Shown piece by piece: positions 17,960 to 26,536 of a stretch of 64,000 nucleotides of DNA. A program made the position numbers and the translations under genes. Source of the DNA: an uncultured Ruminiclostridium sp. (GTDB lineage: Bacteria; Bacillota; Clostridia; Oscillospirales; Ruminococcaceae); NCBI GenBank assembly GCA_910588335.1, contig CAJUQV010000015.1:1-64000 (forward strand), read 5' to 3'. The notes below the pieces were generated by a model. The model was given only the letters and a program-made list of their open reading frames with translations, did not search any database and was not told the DNA's origin. Within the stretch, counting starts at the first letter, position 1. Every line of letters begins with the position of its first letter.

Positions 17960-18189
17960 GATTTGTCCAGTAATTTGAGGATTTTTCATATATTTGTTTT
18001 TTTATCTTTTGATATCAAAAGTCATTTTTGTTTCCGTGATTTTATTGATTTCGCGGAGCCGCTTTTTAAACGCATTGGAGTTTTATAAGACGAAAAAAGT
18101 TTCATGTTAATATCACCAAAATATATTGGGACAGTATGTACAAAAGTAATATATTTTTACAAATTTTTTCGCCTTTTACAGGTTGGGTA
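17960..18189. other. AT-rich intergenic stretch, nothing recognised
   Basis: Between the glycosyltransferase stop and the epsG promoter. Short palindrome TTTTGATATCAAAA near 18007, no convincing gene or terminator. The leader 18219-18357 that follows contains a 24-codon frame starting at 18233 without a ribosome site, which I do not call. Confidence 0.4.
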
Positions 18190-18218
18190 TTGACTGTTTT
18201 TTATGCTTGTGATATAAT
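18190..18218 (+). promoter_or_regulatory. Sigma-A promoter of the EpsG-like gene
   Basis: TTGACT (18190-18195), 17-bp spacer, TATAAT (18213-18218). It implies a leader of about 130 nt before the start codon. Confidence 0.75.
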
Positions 18219-18357
18219 TACGTTAATCGAAAATGAAAAAATATTTTTGGCGTCGTTTTGCGGCGGAGAGGTATTTGTTTTTCGATACATACAGAAAAGC
18301 CGGATAAGAACAATACAAACAGAAGGATAAAAGAAAGCTGTGTCGGGTGGGAATTGA

Positions 18358-19554
18358 ATGCTTGTATATCTGCTTAATATTTTATTGATTATTGTATGGG
18401 CGTTGCTTTTCCGCATAGGTAAAAAAACGAGACTGAAACAGGTACTTTTTGTATCAATTTGTTTTTTACAGTGTTTTTTGATCTCGGCTTTCAGATACAG
18501 GATCGGCTATGATTACGCCCAGTACGCAATCGGCTTTTTTAAAATGGTGGTTCACGGGTTTTCCGATATGACTTATGAGGATTGGGAAATCGGTTATATC
18601 CTTCTTAACAAAATAGTGGGATTGTTTACCGCTCAGCCCGGTGCGATAATGGTAGTCACATCGGCGATAAGCCTTGCGGGTCCTGCCTATTTGATAGCGA
18701 AATATTCAAAGAACGCATTTGTGTCGGTTTTTTTGTACGTTAATTTTTTCCTTTTTTATCTTGATATGAATTTTATAAGACAGGCAATCGCCATGTCGAT
18801 TATATGCTTTGCATACGGATTCTTAAGAGATAAAAAGTTCTGGCGATTTTTGCTTTTTGTTCTTATTGCATCACTGTTTCATTTTACAGCTCTTTACATG
18901 GTGCCTGTGTACTTTGTATGCTTGCTTAAGATTAATTCGCGTACGATTTTACTTTATTTATTTGGGCTATTTTATTACTTTATGCTTTCGGACGGTCTTT
19001 TGAATTTCGTACTGTCCAAGTTTCATGCGGAGTATTTCGGATCGAGTTTTATAAGACAGGGACTTCATCCCGCGTATGCGGCTTTTCCTTTGTTTCTCAC
19101 ATTAGGATCGGTTATCGTATCGTATTTTATAAGAGAAAAAACGAGAAATCTTGAAATTTTGTTACATCTTACCTTAATGATGGGATTTTGGCAGGTGGTA
19201 ATGACAAAGCATTCTCTCTTTGAACGCTTTTCTTATTATACAATGATTTTTACGGTTTTAGCGGTGCCGGAATTTATTTTAGCATTTAAGGCACAGTTTA
19301 AGGTAAATTTAAAGGGAAAGTATTTGCCTGACGGCGAAGAAAATGAGAGAAAACTTCGTATTGTTTCCAAAACCGTAAATCGAAAGACAGGAATTGCCGT
19401 AATTTGCATAACGACAGCGGTAACAATATTTGCTTTTGTTCATAATATGTACGGACTTATCGTTCCGCCGAAAGGAGCGCATGGCGTTTTGCCGTATCAG
19501 ACAAGGCTTCGTATTGATATACCCAATATAGACTGCTTTTTTAAAAAGCAGTAA
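18358..19554 (+). CDS. EpsG family polysaccharide polymerase-like membrane protein
   Basis: Polytopic protein of 398 residues with about ten hydrophobic segments. The family signature is the N-terminal FRYRIGYDYAQY together with NFIRQAIAMSI, both diagnostic of the EpsG/Wzy-like group that polymerises or transfers exopolysaccharide repeat units at the membrane. The ribosome site is a G-rich GGGTGGGA. It lies in the surface-polysaccharide region with its own promoter. The substrate is unknown. Confidence 0.87.
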   Translation: MLVYLLNILLIIVWALLFRIGKKTRLKQVLFVSICFLQCFLISAFRYRIGYDYAQYAIGFFKMVVHGFSDMTYEDWEIGYILLNKIVGLFTAQPGAIMVVTSAISLAGPAYLIAKYSKNAFVSVFLYVNFFLFYLDMNFIRQAIAMSIICFAYGFLRDKKFWRFLLFVLIASLFHFTALYMVPVYFVCLLKINSRTILLYLFGLFYYFMLSDGLLNFVLSKFHAEYFGSSFIRQGLHPAYAAFPLFLTLGSVIVSYFIREKTRNLEILLHLTLMMGFWQVVMTKHSLFERFSYYTMIFTVLAVPEFILAFKAQFKVNLKGKYLPDGEENERKLRIVSKTVNRKTGIAVICITTAVTIFAFVHNMYGLIVPPKGAHGVLPYQTRLRIDIPNIDCFFKKQ

Positions 19555-19768
19555 TAGTGTATAACGGTCGACTGGCTTCTAATATTTTTCAATCGGTGGA
19601 TTCGGTTTTTGCTTGGCTTCTTATATCGTATATAATGTTCTGCAGAGCATTGGATTGAGAAGCACTTTCGTAATTTTTAAATTACATTTAAACATCGGAT
19701 TAACTGTTCTTGGCTCAAAGTCAGGACGTTATCAATAAAAAATTTATTTTTCATTTGGAGGATTAATT

Positions 19769-20737
19769 ATGAAAAAGCGTTTTTTCAATGCGGTTGTTGC
19801 AGCCGTAGCAGCTATGTCGCTTTCTGTCAGCGCTTTTGCTGAAACAGCAACACCCGGCTTATCCGACCTTCCCGGCTGGTCCGGAGTTCCCGGAGCAAGT
19901 GACGCTGCCGTTACTGTTCCCGTAGATAAGAGCTACATCGAGGTTGGTTCCGAAGACGGCGTACTTGTAGCAGGCCCCAAGGGTGCGTTTGGCAGCGCTA
20001 CATCCGTTACTTTGGCAGCATCCATAGCTTCCGGCGATGAAATTCCCAGTGATATGGTTGAGGGTGTTAAAGAGGCGGTGTACAATGTTCTTGACAACTG
20101 GAAGCCCCGTCTGGTAACACAGAATTTTTCTGTAAATACCGTTGTTCGCGTTAGCCTTTACAATCAGGATAATGAAGAATTCGAGCCTACAGCCGCTCTT
20201 GATCTTACAATTCCCACCGACAAAAAATCCAATATCGTTGCTTATGTAGGCGATAATGGCAAAGTTGAATGGTATGAGATCAAGGATGACAATAATAAGC
20301 TCATGACCATCTCCACTAAGCACTTCTCTGACTATTACTTCCTTACATTGGATGCTACTGTTGTTGACACTCTTCTTGGCATCGTAGGCCCTGAAGATCC
20401 CGATGAAACCGACGACAGCAACAACGGCGGCGGCAACAACGGCGGAAGCACTGAAAGCACCAGCCAGACTGCTGCTCCCGAAGAGACCACCACAACTGCT
20501 GCTCCCACTACTTCCGACAACAACGGCGGTTCTAACAGTGGTGATGATACCACAGCTGCTCCTTCCGATACAGATTCCAATGGTACCGGCGACAGCAACA
20601 ACGGTTCCGGTGACAGCAATAACGGTTCCACAGACGGTACAGGCTCCGATAAGAACCAGGCTACCGGCGTAGTTCTCGCCGTAATTCCTGCCGCTATCGC
20701 TGCTGCCGCAGTTGTAATCTCTAAGAAGAGAAAGTAA
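19769..20737 (+). CDS. Secreted surface protein with Asn/Gly/Thr/Ser-rich stalk and C-terminal anchor
   Basis: Protein of 322 residues. A clear signal peptide (about residues 1-24, ending SVSAFAE) precedes an N-terminal globular domain (about 25-205). A low-complexity stalk of N, G, S, T, D and E (about 210-295) follows, and a C-terminal segment ATGVVLAVIPAAIAAA ends in KKRK. The KNQATG just before the hydrophobic tail has the N-x-x-T-G form seen at sortase-type sorting sites in related clostridia, so cell-wall anchoring is likely. GGAGG sits eight bases before the ATG, suggesting strong expression. The globular domain is not recognised. Confidence 0.82.
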   Translation: MKKRFFNAVVAAVAAMSLSVSAFAETATPGLSDLPGWSGVPGASDAAVTVPVDKSYIEVGSEDGVLVAGPKGAFGSATSVTLAASIASGDEIPSDMVEGVKEAVYNVLDNWKPRLVTQNFSVNTVVRVSLYNQDNEEFEPTAALDLTIPTDKKSNIVAYVGDNGKVEWYEIKDDNNKLMTISTKHFSDYYFLTLDATVVDTLLGIVGPEDPDETDDSNNGGGNNGGSTESTSQTAAPEETTTTAAPTTSDNNGGSNSGDDTTAAPSDTDSNGTGDSNNGSGDSNNGSTDGTGSDKNQATGVVLAVIPAAIAAAAVVISKKRK

Positions 20738-20765
20738 TTTCATTTTATTGAAATAACTTGAATTA

Positions 20766-20797
20766 CAATCCACTGCCCAAGCAGTGGATTGTTTTTT
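20766..20797 (+). terminator. Rho-independent terminator
   Basis: CAATCCACTGC, four-base loop, GCAGTGGATTG, then six T. It lies 28 bp past the surface protein stop. Confidence 0.93.
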
Positions 20798-20853
20798 AAG
20801 GGAACGGCGAAGCGTATACAAACCGATATAGTTTCGCCGCTGCCTTAAGAAAT

Positions 20854-21034
20854 TTAAGATAACACCGCACAAAGACCGCGCTGCGCACTTTGCCGCGCAT
20901 ATGCTTATATCTTTTCCGTCATTTTTGCCCAAAACTTCTTGAAATACGCCGGTATTCCTGCGTCGTTTTGGGCAATCTGACGAAAAAGCTGACTGTGCGT
21001 CTGCACGACAATCTTTGTGCGGTATTGCCTTAAC
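20854..21034. mobile_element. Family B MITE-like element (copy B2)
   Basis: About 180 bp, ends TTAAGATAACACCGCACAA and TTGTGCGGTATTGCCTTAA. The interior shares CAAAACTTCTTGAAATAC, GGTATTCCTGCGTCG and the flanking TCTGACGAAAAA with the copies at 33.4 and 35.7 kb (opposite orientation). No coding capacity. A separate hairpin (AACGGCGAA with TTTCGCCG) precedes it at about 20802-20837. Together they fill the gap before the ABC permease gene. Confidence 0.8.
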
Positions 21035-21084
21035 TTAATGTTTTGAGATTGGTATAAAATGGCATTGGTATAAGGGGAGCAAAG

Positions 21085-21867
21085 ATGTTTATTATCGAAA
21101 AAATAGAAAATGAAATAAAATATTTTGATTTTTTTAAGCGTATATTAAAACGCGGGTTTAAACGCAGATTTGTGAAAACTCCGCTTAAAACCGCCCTTAC
21201 TGCTTTATGTCCTCTTTTGCTGATGGCACTGACAACAATTATCCTTTCCAAAAGCTTTGAAGATAAAGTAGATAACTATCCTTTGTTTTTCTTTTGCGGA
21301 GAAATAATATTTCTCTTTCTCTTCGGCTCCGCCTATTCGGCGATGGATTCGGTAAAGGAAAACGCGGTATATATTAAATCGGTATATCTGCCAAAGCACC
21401 TTTTTGTATTGTCATCCGTTCTTCAGAGCGCTGTTTTGACGGTATTTTTCACGATAATTATACTGCCGATAATGCTTTTTACCTCCGCCCCGTTTTCTTC
21501 GGCTCTGCTTTTGCTGCCGCTTCTTATAGTGCTTATGTTTATGTTTGCTTTTGGTTTTTCCCTTATTTTAGCGGCATATAAACCTATTATTAAAAGATTC
21601 CGCTTGATTTATCTCGTTTTTTCGTTTATATGGCTTATCGGATCCCCGGTTTTTTATCCGATGGAAATAATACCGGAAAAAATACGCTTTATTTTTACCG
21701 TAAACCCCGCTGTCCACTATATGGAGATTATGAGAACCATATGCTGTTTGGGAAGTATGCCGTCGGAAACAGCTTTGATCCGGGCTTCGGTTTATTCGCT
21801 TCTGGTAATGCTGCTGGGAATATCCGTATTTAAGGCGAGAGAAAATAAATTTTTAATGAATGTATAG
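21085..21867 (+). CDS. ABC-2 type polysaccharide export permease
   Basis: Membrane subunit of 260 residues with about six TM segments, of the Wzm/TagG class that exports lipid-linked or surface polysaccharides. The cytoplasmic loop KENAVYIKSVYLPKHLFVLSS corresponds to the conserved IKKVYFP region, and FIWLIGSPVFYPMEIIP is the typical late periplasmic segment. GGGGAG precedes the ATG. The ATPase partner follows, separated by a family A repeat (21876-21968). Work as a pair exporting the polymer made by the upstream glycosyltransferase and EpsG-like proteins is inferred from context. Confidence 0.88.
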   Translation: MFIIEKIENEIKYFDFFKRILKRGFKRRFVKTPLKTALTALCPLLLMALTTIILSKSFEDKVDNYPLFFFCGEIIFLFLFGSAYSAMDSVKENAVYIKSVYLPKHLFVLSSVLQSAVLTVFFTIIILPIMLFTSAPFSSALLLLPLLIVLMFMFAFGFSLILAAYKPIIKRFRLIYLVFSFIWLIGSPVFYPMEIIPEKIRFIFTVNPAVHYMEIMRTICCLGSMPSETALIRASVYSLLVMLLGISVFKARENKFLMNV

Positions 21868-21875
21868 CAAATGTA

Positions 21876-21968
21876 ATACTAATCCATTTTAAAACTGTGG
21901 GATTAGTGTTTCGGGTGCAATCCTTTTTTAAACTGTGGGCATTACGTCAGTTTAAAAGGGATTGGTAT
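21876..21968. repeat. Family A element (copy A4) inside the ABC exporter operon
   Basis: ATACTAATCC...GGATTAGT hairpin, core AGTGTTTCGGGTGCAAT, then a second hairpin with arms around TTTTTAAACTG and CAGTTTAAAAGGG, ending GATTGGTAT at 21968. The ribosome site of the ATPase gene begins immediately after the element. Its CTTTTTTAAACTGTGGG provides the uninterrupted version of the site split in copy A9. Confidence 0.8.
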
Positions 21969-21981
21969 GAAAGGAAAACCA

Positions 21982-22719
21982 ATGACTACCGCCATAAAAG
22001 CCGAAAATGTCTCTCTGATATATAATGTACCTCCGAAAAACGGTGTGAAGGATTTTGCGGCAAGGCTTATTAAAAGGGAGCCGCTGCTTGATAAAATAGA
22101 GATACTGAAAAATATTTCCTTTACCCTTGAAAAGGGTTCTGCTTTAGCGCTTATAGGAGCCAACGGAGCGGGAAAAACCACTTTGCTTAAACTTATATCG
22201 GGGATAATGACCCCAACGTCGGGAAGAATTGTAACCAAAGGGTGTATTTCTCCCGTATTTGCGGAAAATAAAGGCTTCAATCCCTCAATGTCGGTAAAGA
22301 ACAATGTTTACTTGGCGGGGTCTATGCACGGATTTTCGAGAGAGTATATGAAAAAGCGAATCAGGAGTATTATTGAATTTGCGGAATTGGAAGAGCAGCT
22401 TAATACCTCCGTAAAAAAATGTTCACCGGATATGACTTCAAGGCTCGCTTTCGCTATCGCCGCTTTTGTGAAAACCGATATAATTATTGTGGATGAGGCG
22501 CTGTCGGTATGCGGGGAAAAATTTTGTGAAAAATGTGTGAAAAAAATGTCGGAAATGAAGGCGAACGGCACTGCCGTTTTATTCGTGTCTTATTCGGGTA
22601 AACAAATAATAAATCTGTGTGAAAGAGCGCTGTGGCTTGAAAACGGAGAAGTAAAAATGACTGACGCGGCGGAAAATACCTGCAAAGCTTACAACGAATT
22701 TTATGAAAGCCTGTCATAA
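21982..22719 (+). CDS. ABC exporter ATP-binding protein, Wzt/TagH type
   Basis: ATPase of 245 residues that would energise the adjacent permease. Walker A is GANGAGKTTLLKL and Walker B is IIIVDEALS. The signature segment reads CSPDMTSRLAFAIA where Wzt/TagH proteins usually have SSGM, so the key Gly is replaced by Asp. The segment after Walker B (VCGEKFCEKC) also departs from the usual VGD. The start at 21982 is preferred, with AAAGGA six bases upstream; the ATG at 21967 overlaps the repeat end. No C-terminal carbohydrate-binding domain is present. The degenerate signature could lower activity. Confidence 0.85.
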   Translation: MTTAIKAENVSLIYNVPPKNGVKDFAARLIKREPLLDKIEILKNISFTLEKGSALALIGANGAGKTTLLKLISGIMTPTSGRIVTKGCISPVFAENKGFNPSMSVKNNVYLAGSMHGFSREYMKKRIRSIIEFAELEEQLNTSVKKCSPDMTSRLAFAIAAFVKTDIIIVDEALSVCGEKFCEKCVKKMSEMKANGTAVLFVSYSGKQIINLCERALWLENGEVKMTDAAENTCKAYNEFYESLS

Positions 22720-22759
22720 TTGGAATTGGAAATATAAAATGATAATTGGCTGAAAACGC

Positions 22760-22788
22760 TTTACAAAATATCATACATATTGTATAAT
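22760..22788 (+). promoter_or_regulatory. Sigma-A promoter of the acidic surface protein gene
   Basis: TTTACA (22760-22765), 17-bp spacer, TATAAT (22783-22788), about 50 bp before the ATG. Confidence 0.75.
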
Positions 22789-22836
22789 TATTTACAAATG
22801 TTATTAAATTATTTTCTTAGGAGAGAAAAGAAGAAT

Positions 22837-23595
22837 ATGAAAATAAAAAAGTTTGTTGTTTATATATTGGCGGCTGTTTTTGCGGCGGCAATGCAGCCAA
22901 ACTTATATGCGGAGAGCAGCAACGATGCGATTATCGTTATTCCGTGGGACAGCGGAACCGGCACAAGCGAATCAGAGCCGCCGGATATTTCCGACAGAGA
23001 AGTAAGCGACCCTTCCAATCCCTCCGAATCCGAGCCGCAGCCTACGGATTCCGAGCCGGCCGAATCTAACGTTTCCTCAGATACAGTCGATTCCGAAGTC
23101 TCTTCCGAAACCTCGGAAACAAACGATCCCTTTGAATTTGAGGAACCCGATAACTCTTCGCATACATCGTCAGGCGGAGATGAAACCACAACGGAGGAGC
23201 CTCAGATTTCTCTTGATACAGCACCTACTACAGAGGAATCAACCACTGAACCGCCCACTGAAACCGAACCTCCTGCTGTTACAACAACTACCTCGGCCAC
23301 GGAAACCGTAACAGAGCCTACGGCGGCTGAAACTCCTGCCGAAACCGAATCACTGCCCGAAATAACGGAGCCTCCCCTCGATACGACCTCATCTCAGTCA
23401 GAGGAAACAACCTCCGCTGCGCCTATTCTTCCCTCTGAAGGCGGGAACGGAGCGGGTCCGGTAGAAGGCGATCCCGACGGTTTTATTACGACTATTTTAT
23501 TGATAGCGGGCGCATTACTGTTATTTGTGCTTATTCTGACGGTACCGCCTATATTCAGAAGGATCAAGAAGAATATAATTTACAAGTATGATTGA
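22837..23595 (+). CDS. Acidic Ser/Thr/Pro/Glu-rich single-pass surface protein
   Basis: Protein of 252 residues made almost wholly of low-complexity sequence. A signal peptide (about residues 1-26, ending LYAE) leads into a long stalk rich in S, E, P, T and D. A C-terminal TM follows (about 218-242, TTILLIAGALLLFVLILTV) with a basic tail. There is no recognisable globular domain. The start at 22837 follows AGGAGA; an in-frame ATG at 22780 lies in the promoter. Its form resembles the other two surface proteins of this region, and it may be a wall-spanning spacer. Confidence 0.75.
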   Translation: MKIKKFVVYILAAVFAAAMQPNLYAESSNDAIIVIPWDSGTGTSESEPPDISDREVSDPSNPSESEPQPTDSEPAESNVSSDTVDSEVSSETSETNDPFEFEEPDNSSHTSSGGDETTTEEPQISLDTAPTTEESTTEPPTETEPPAVTTTTSATETVTEPTAAETPAETESLPEITEPPLDTTSSQSEETTSAAPILPSEGGNGAGPVEGDPDGFITTILLIAGALLLFVLILTVPPIFRRIKKNIIYKYD

Positions 23596-23635
23596 TATTG
23601 TCGGATTTACTATAAAAGGCATTTAATACTAATCC

Positions 23636-23708
23636 CTTTTAAAACTGTTGAATTAGTGATTTGGGTGCAATCTTTAATCAAGTCTATAACTTGATTAAAG
23701 ATTGGTAT
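23636..23708. repeat. Family A element (copy A5)
   Basis: A complete two-hairpin copy: ATACTAATCCC, GAATTAGTG, TTTGGGTGCAAT, then arms AATCTTTAATCAAGT and ACTTGATTAAAGATT around CTATA, ending GGTAT. Confidence 0.85.
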
Positions 23709-23779
23709 CGGTAATGTAAAGAGTTTTTTAAAGCGCAGTTTATATAAGTTTTCGTAATTGCGAAGCAATTTTACGATTA

Positions 23780-23832
23780 TATACAAACAGTAAAACGGAG
23801 CCAAAAAATAGCTCCGTTTTACTGTTTGTATA
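23780..23832. terminator. Bidirectional terminator
   Basis: A long perfect stem, ACAAACAGTAAAACGGAGC with its complement, around a nine-base loop, between the convergent surface protein and bofA genes. Confidence 0.88.
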
Positions 23833-23936
23833 TGTTGCAGGAGATAATAACTTTAATACCGATACAATTAGTCAATTATAGAAAAATATTTTTAATACGA
23901 TTTGTATAATTATCTACAAAAAATACTTTATGTAAG

Positions 23937-24188
23937 TTATAAAACAAATTTAATTAAAACCATTCCAACAACTCCGGGTATTCCCAATGTTGTTGAAAGA
24001 AATACCGTAGTATGATTTACCGCTATTCCGCAGCCCATAAATCCGCTTATTACCGATATCGTAACAAGAACGGTCAATCCGGCAAGGGAATTTAAAAGCA
24101 TTGATTTGAGCGGTTTTTTCTGACTTCCACATATACGGAGATAGAAAAAGAGAGATATTGCGGCCAAAGTAATGGATATTGCTTCCAT
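23937..24188 (-). CDS. bofA: Pro-sigma-K processing inhibitor BofA family protein
   Basis: Small membrane protein of 83 residues. The C-terminal TTLGIPGVVGMVLIKFVL and the earlier LLNSLAGLTVLV match BofA, which in Bacillus holds the SpoIVFB protease inactive during sporulation. The start at 24188 has AAAGGA eight bases upstream. In Bacillus the order is recR-yaaL-bofA; here a yaaL-like gene also lies upstream, with repeat sequence between them, and recR is not in the window. With spmAB, this points to a spore former. Confidence 0.85.
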   Translation of the reverse strand: MEAISITLAAISLFFYLRICGSQKKPLKSMLLNSLAGLTVLVTISVISGFMGCGIAVNHTTVFLSTTLGIPGVVGMVLIKFVL

Positions 24189-24214
24189 TTTCGGTGTCCT
24201 TTCTTTTTTAAACA

Positions 24215-24296
24215 ATCTGTCAAATTCCGGGGTTCAGCGGGGAATTTTTATCCCCTGCCGAACCAACAGATGAAGAGACTTTACATGCAAAGTCTC
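24215..24296. repeat. Family F repeat, left part (copy F2, reverse orientation)
   Basis: GGTTCAGCGGGGAATTTTTATCCCC and AGAGACTTTACATGCAAAGTCTC correspond to the reverse complement of the copy at 55.05 kb. The repeat resumes at 24357 (CTTGCCGCCTAAG) after the family A insertion. Confidence 0.65.
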
Positions 24297-24298
24297 TA

Positions 24299-24354
24299 AT
24301 ACTAATCTTTGATCAAGGTATAGACAAATAAAACGGATGATCAAAGATTAGTAT
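24299..24354. repeat. Family A single-hairpin element (copy A6) inserted in F2
   Basis: Perfect inverted repeat starting ATACTAATCTTTGATCA and ending TGATCAAAGATTAGTAT, flanked by TA on both sides. The uninterrupted site in family F at 55.06 kb reads CTCATAAATCCTTGCC, against CTC-TA and TA-AACCCTTGCC here. Confidence 0.82.
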
Positions 24355-24396
24355 TAAACCCTTGCCGCCTAAGAAGCGGGGGACGCCGGGCAGCGG

Positions 24397-24627
24397 TTAT
24401 AATCTGTCGATGAAATTTACCGTTATTCCTTTTTCCTTAGCGGTTTTTAAAAGATGGGCATAGCGATGCTTCAGCGAAATTTGTTCATATATAAGTGATT
24501 CTATGAGCAAATCATCTGTGATCAGATTAAAAAGCTGTTCGTTTTTTATCATTTGGTCTGATATCTTCTCTATTTCGGATAGTATTCCGGTTTTTTCCGA
24601 TGATGTATTGTCCTTTGTTTTAAGCAT
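24397..24627 (-). CDS. yaaL: DUF2508 (YaaL-like) protein
   Basis: Protein of 76 residues, helical and soluble. The C-terminal half (FNLITDDLLIESLIYEQIS, then KHRYAHLLKTAKEKG) matches DUF2508, the YaaL family found next to bofA in Firmicutes. Function is unknown. The gene lies 208 bp upstream of bofA on the same strand, and the space is filled by nested repeats F2 and A6. Confidence 0.75.
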   Translation of the reverse strand: MLKTKDNTSSEKTGILSEIEKISDQMIKNEQLFNLITDDLLIESLIYEQISLKHRYAHLLKTAKEKGITVNFIDRL

Positions 24628-24852
24628 TTTTGCGCCGCCTTCCTTGTTGTTTTTTAATATATATTAGGAAGGAGAGCGGATTATTACAGATTTTGAAATT
24701 TATGTGAAATCTGTTTATGCAGCCCGCTGTAAATTATCCGTTCGTTCACGGTATTTTCCGCGCTTGTGTGAGATGCGTTTATTAAGAAAGTTTATCATAG
24801 GTAGGTTTGAATTCGCAAATTACGCATCCGGCCTTATAAAATTTCAATTCAT

Positions 24853-25275
24853 TTATTTATTATTTGCTGCCACCCTTCTGATTTTAAACAATAACACCCC
24901 CAGACTCACACCCATAACAATATGTCCTGTCCCAGAAATTCCCGCTATTGAAGCGTCCAATGCTTTTTCCGGATTATCGGCAAGTACCTGTGTTAAACCT
25001 CTTATCAGAAATCCGATAGCGGTGATATTCAGACCTACGTTGTATGTAAGAATAAATTTTCCCACATTCTTTTCTGCGGAAAAAGCAAAGTTTTTTTCAA
25101 TCAACATCAGTATCAGAAAAAACACCATTCCCAAAAGAAAATAATGAGTGTGAATAACCGAAAGTCTTGTATCTCCCGTAAATCCGTTAAATTTTGTAAA
25201 TTCGCGGTAAAATACTCCGAATGCCATAGCGGCGATGGCATAGATAAAAGCAAAATTTGCGTAACGCTTGGACAT
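24853..25275 (-). CDS. DUF2871 family membrane protein
   Basis: Protein of 140 residues with four predicted TM segments. HTHYFLLGMVFFLILMLIEK and GISGTGHIVMGVSLGVLL are typical of DUF2871, an uncharacterised family with conserved histidines in the membrane that could bind heme or metal (inference). The start at 25275 has GGAGGAG six bases upstream. It stands alone and diverges from the FNT channel gene. Confidence 0.82.
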   Translation of the reverse strand: MSKRYANFAFIYAIAAMAFGVFYREFTKFNGFTGDTRLSVIHTHYFLLGMVFFLILMLIEKNFAFSAEKNVGKFILTYNVGLNITAIGFLIRGLTQVLADNPEKALDASIAGISGTGHIVMGVSLGVLLFKIRRVAANNK

Positions 25276-25438
25276 AATGATTCTCCTCCTCGTCAATTTA
25301 TTAGTTTGATATACAAATAGTATATTGAGCTTGTTCCTATAAAAGAACAGTGCAATATTGTTATTATTTTAACACAGCCGCAAGTGAATTTCAATAGAAA
25401 ACGGCCTTTTTTTCAACAAAAAATTAACCTTTTTGCCA

Positions 25439-25467
25439 TTGTTTTTTTGATTTGAAAATGTTACAAT
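25439..25467 (+). promoter_or_regulatory. Possible promoter of the FNT gene
   Basis: TTGTTT (25439-25444), 17-bp spacer, TACAAT (25462-25467), 45 bp before the start. Confidence 0.5.
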
Positions 25468-25511
25468 AATTCATATTGTATTCATATTCAAATTTAAAAA
25501 GGGAGATGTGA

Positions 25512-26129
25512 GTGAATATGGCAGAGACTTTAAAAAAAGCGATTGCGGCCGGCTTTATGATAGGAATAGGCGCGGTAATTTACATAAGCTGCGAAAATAA
25601 AATCGCCGGGGCTTTGTTGTTTACAGTGGGGCTGTTTGCTGTTTGTGCCTTTGGAATGAACTTATTTACGGGAAAAATAGGGTACATTATATCGAATAAG
25701 AATAAACCCAACTGTATTGTAATATGGATTGGGAATTTTTTGGGAGCAATAACGGGTATGGCGCTCGTGCGTATCGCAAAGCCTTCCTTACATACGGCGG
25801 CAAGGGAAATGATGAGCGCTAAATTGCAGCAAAGTTATATAGGAATACCGATTTTGGCATTTTTTTGCGGTGTGCTTATGTATCTGGCGGTGGAAAATTA
25901 CAGGGCGAATCCCCATGGGTTCGGCAAGGTGGCAGGTTTGTTTTTATGCGTATCGGTATTTATATTATGCGGATTTGAGCACAGCATTGCCGATATGTGT
26001 TATGCGGTTTTGGCGGTTGAAAGCTTTGGCGAGGCATTGAGGTATCTGTTTTTTTTAGTTGTCGTATCGGTGTTTAACGGAGCGGGGGCGCTGGCGGTAA
26101 GGTGGCTTACGGTAAAAAAGGAGGATTGA
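25512..26129 (+). CDS. Formate/nitrite transporter (FNT) family channel
   Basis: Membrane protein of 205 residues, shorter than the usual 260-280. AFGMNLFTGKIGY corresponds to the loop that closes the FNT pore, and GFEHSIADMCY carries the conserved pore histidine region. FNT proteins pass formate, nitrite or hydrosulfide as pentamers. The GTG start at 25512 sits six bases after GGGAG; the ATG two codons later is possible. The short length suggests a reduced family branch, and the substrate is open. Formate from pyruvate formate-lyase fermentation would fit the organism. Confidence 0.88.
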   Translation: MNMAETLKKAIAAGFMIGIGAVIYISCENKIAGALLFTVGLFAVCAFGMNLFTGKIGYIISNKNKPNCIVIWIGNFLGAITGMALVRIAKPSLHTAAREMMSAKLQQSYIGIPILAFFCGVLMYLAVENYRANPHGFGKVAGLFLCVSVFILCGFEHSIADMCYAVLAVESFGEALRYLFFLVVVSVFNGAGALAVRWLTVKKED

Positions 26130-26299
26130 GAGCTTGTGTTCCGGGATAATTTCGCACGTTTTCTAAAAGGATTCGATCGGTTATCTTTTCGGAAAAACTA
26201 CTAAATGCTTAAGTATTTCTCCGCTTTTTTCGTTTTGGTTCGGTTTTATATAACGTTTTACAAATACTGAGAATAGTATAAATTACAGAAACGGTTTTT

Positions 26300-26349
26300 A
26301 AAAGCTCGTATATACGAAATTTCTTTTATTCGTTTATACGGGCTTTTTT
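26300..26349 (+). terminator. Terminator after the FNT gene
   Basis: AAAAGCTCGTATATACGAA and TTCGTTTATACGGGCTTTTTT form an imperfect long stem followed by T. The rest of 26130-26536 holds only the family A copy at 26442-26500. Confidence 0.65.
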
Positions 26350-26441
26350 GTATTGTGTTTTTATCTGTACAATAAAACGTACATATATCTATTGCGGAGA
26401 AACGGACGTTTATGGTACAATATGGCTGCGGATAAGAACTG

Positions 26442-26500
26442 ATACTAATGCTTAGGGTGCAATCTTTAATCAAGCATGCAAGTTGATTAAATATTGGTAT
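26442..26500. repeat. Family A element (copy A7)
   Basis: ATACTAAT is joined directly to CTTAGGGTGCAAT, followed by a hairpin on TTTAATCAAGCATGCAAGTTGATTAAA (two halves) ending ATTGGTAT. The first hairpin is missing. It ends 36 bp before the next start codon. Confidence 0.75.
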
Positions 26501-26536
26501 GAATTGTTTTTAATTTAAAGAAGGAAGATAAAGAAA

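Noticed and set aside
18136..18416. Two short overlapping frames (plus and minus) before the EpsG gene
   Set aside because: They span the epsG promoter and leader, lack ribosome sites and look random in composition.
19859..20932. Long open frame of 357 codons on the minus strand antisense to the Asn/Gly/Thr-rich surface protein
   Set aside because: It is the complement of a repetitive, biased coding sequence; the plus-strand gene has a signal peptide, a GGAGG site and a terminator, and the antisense frame has none of these.
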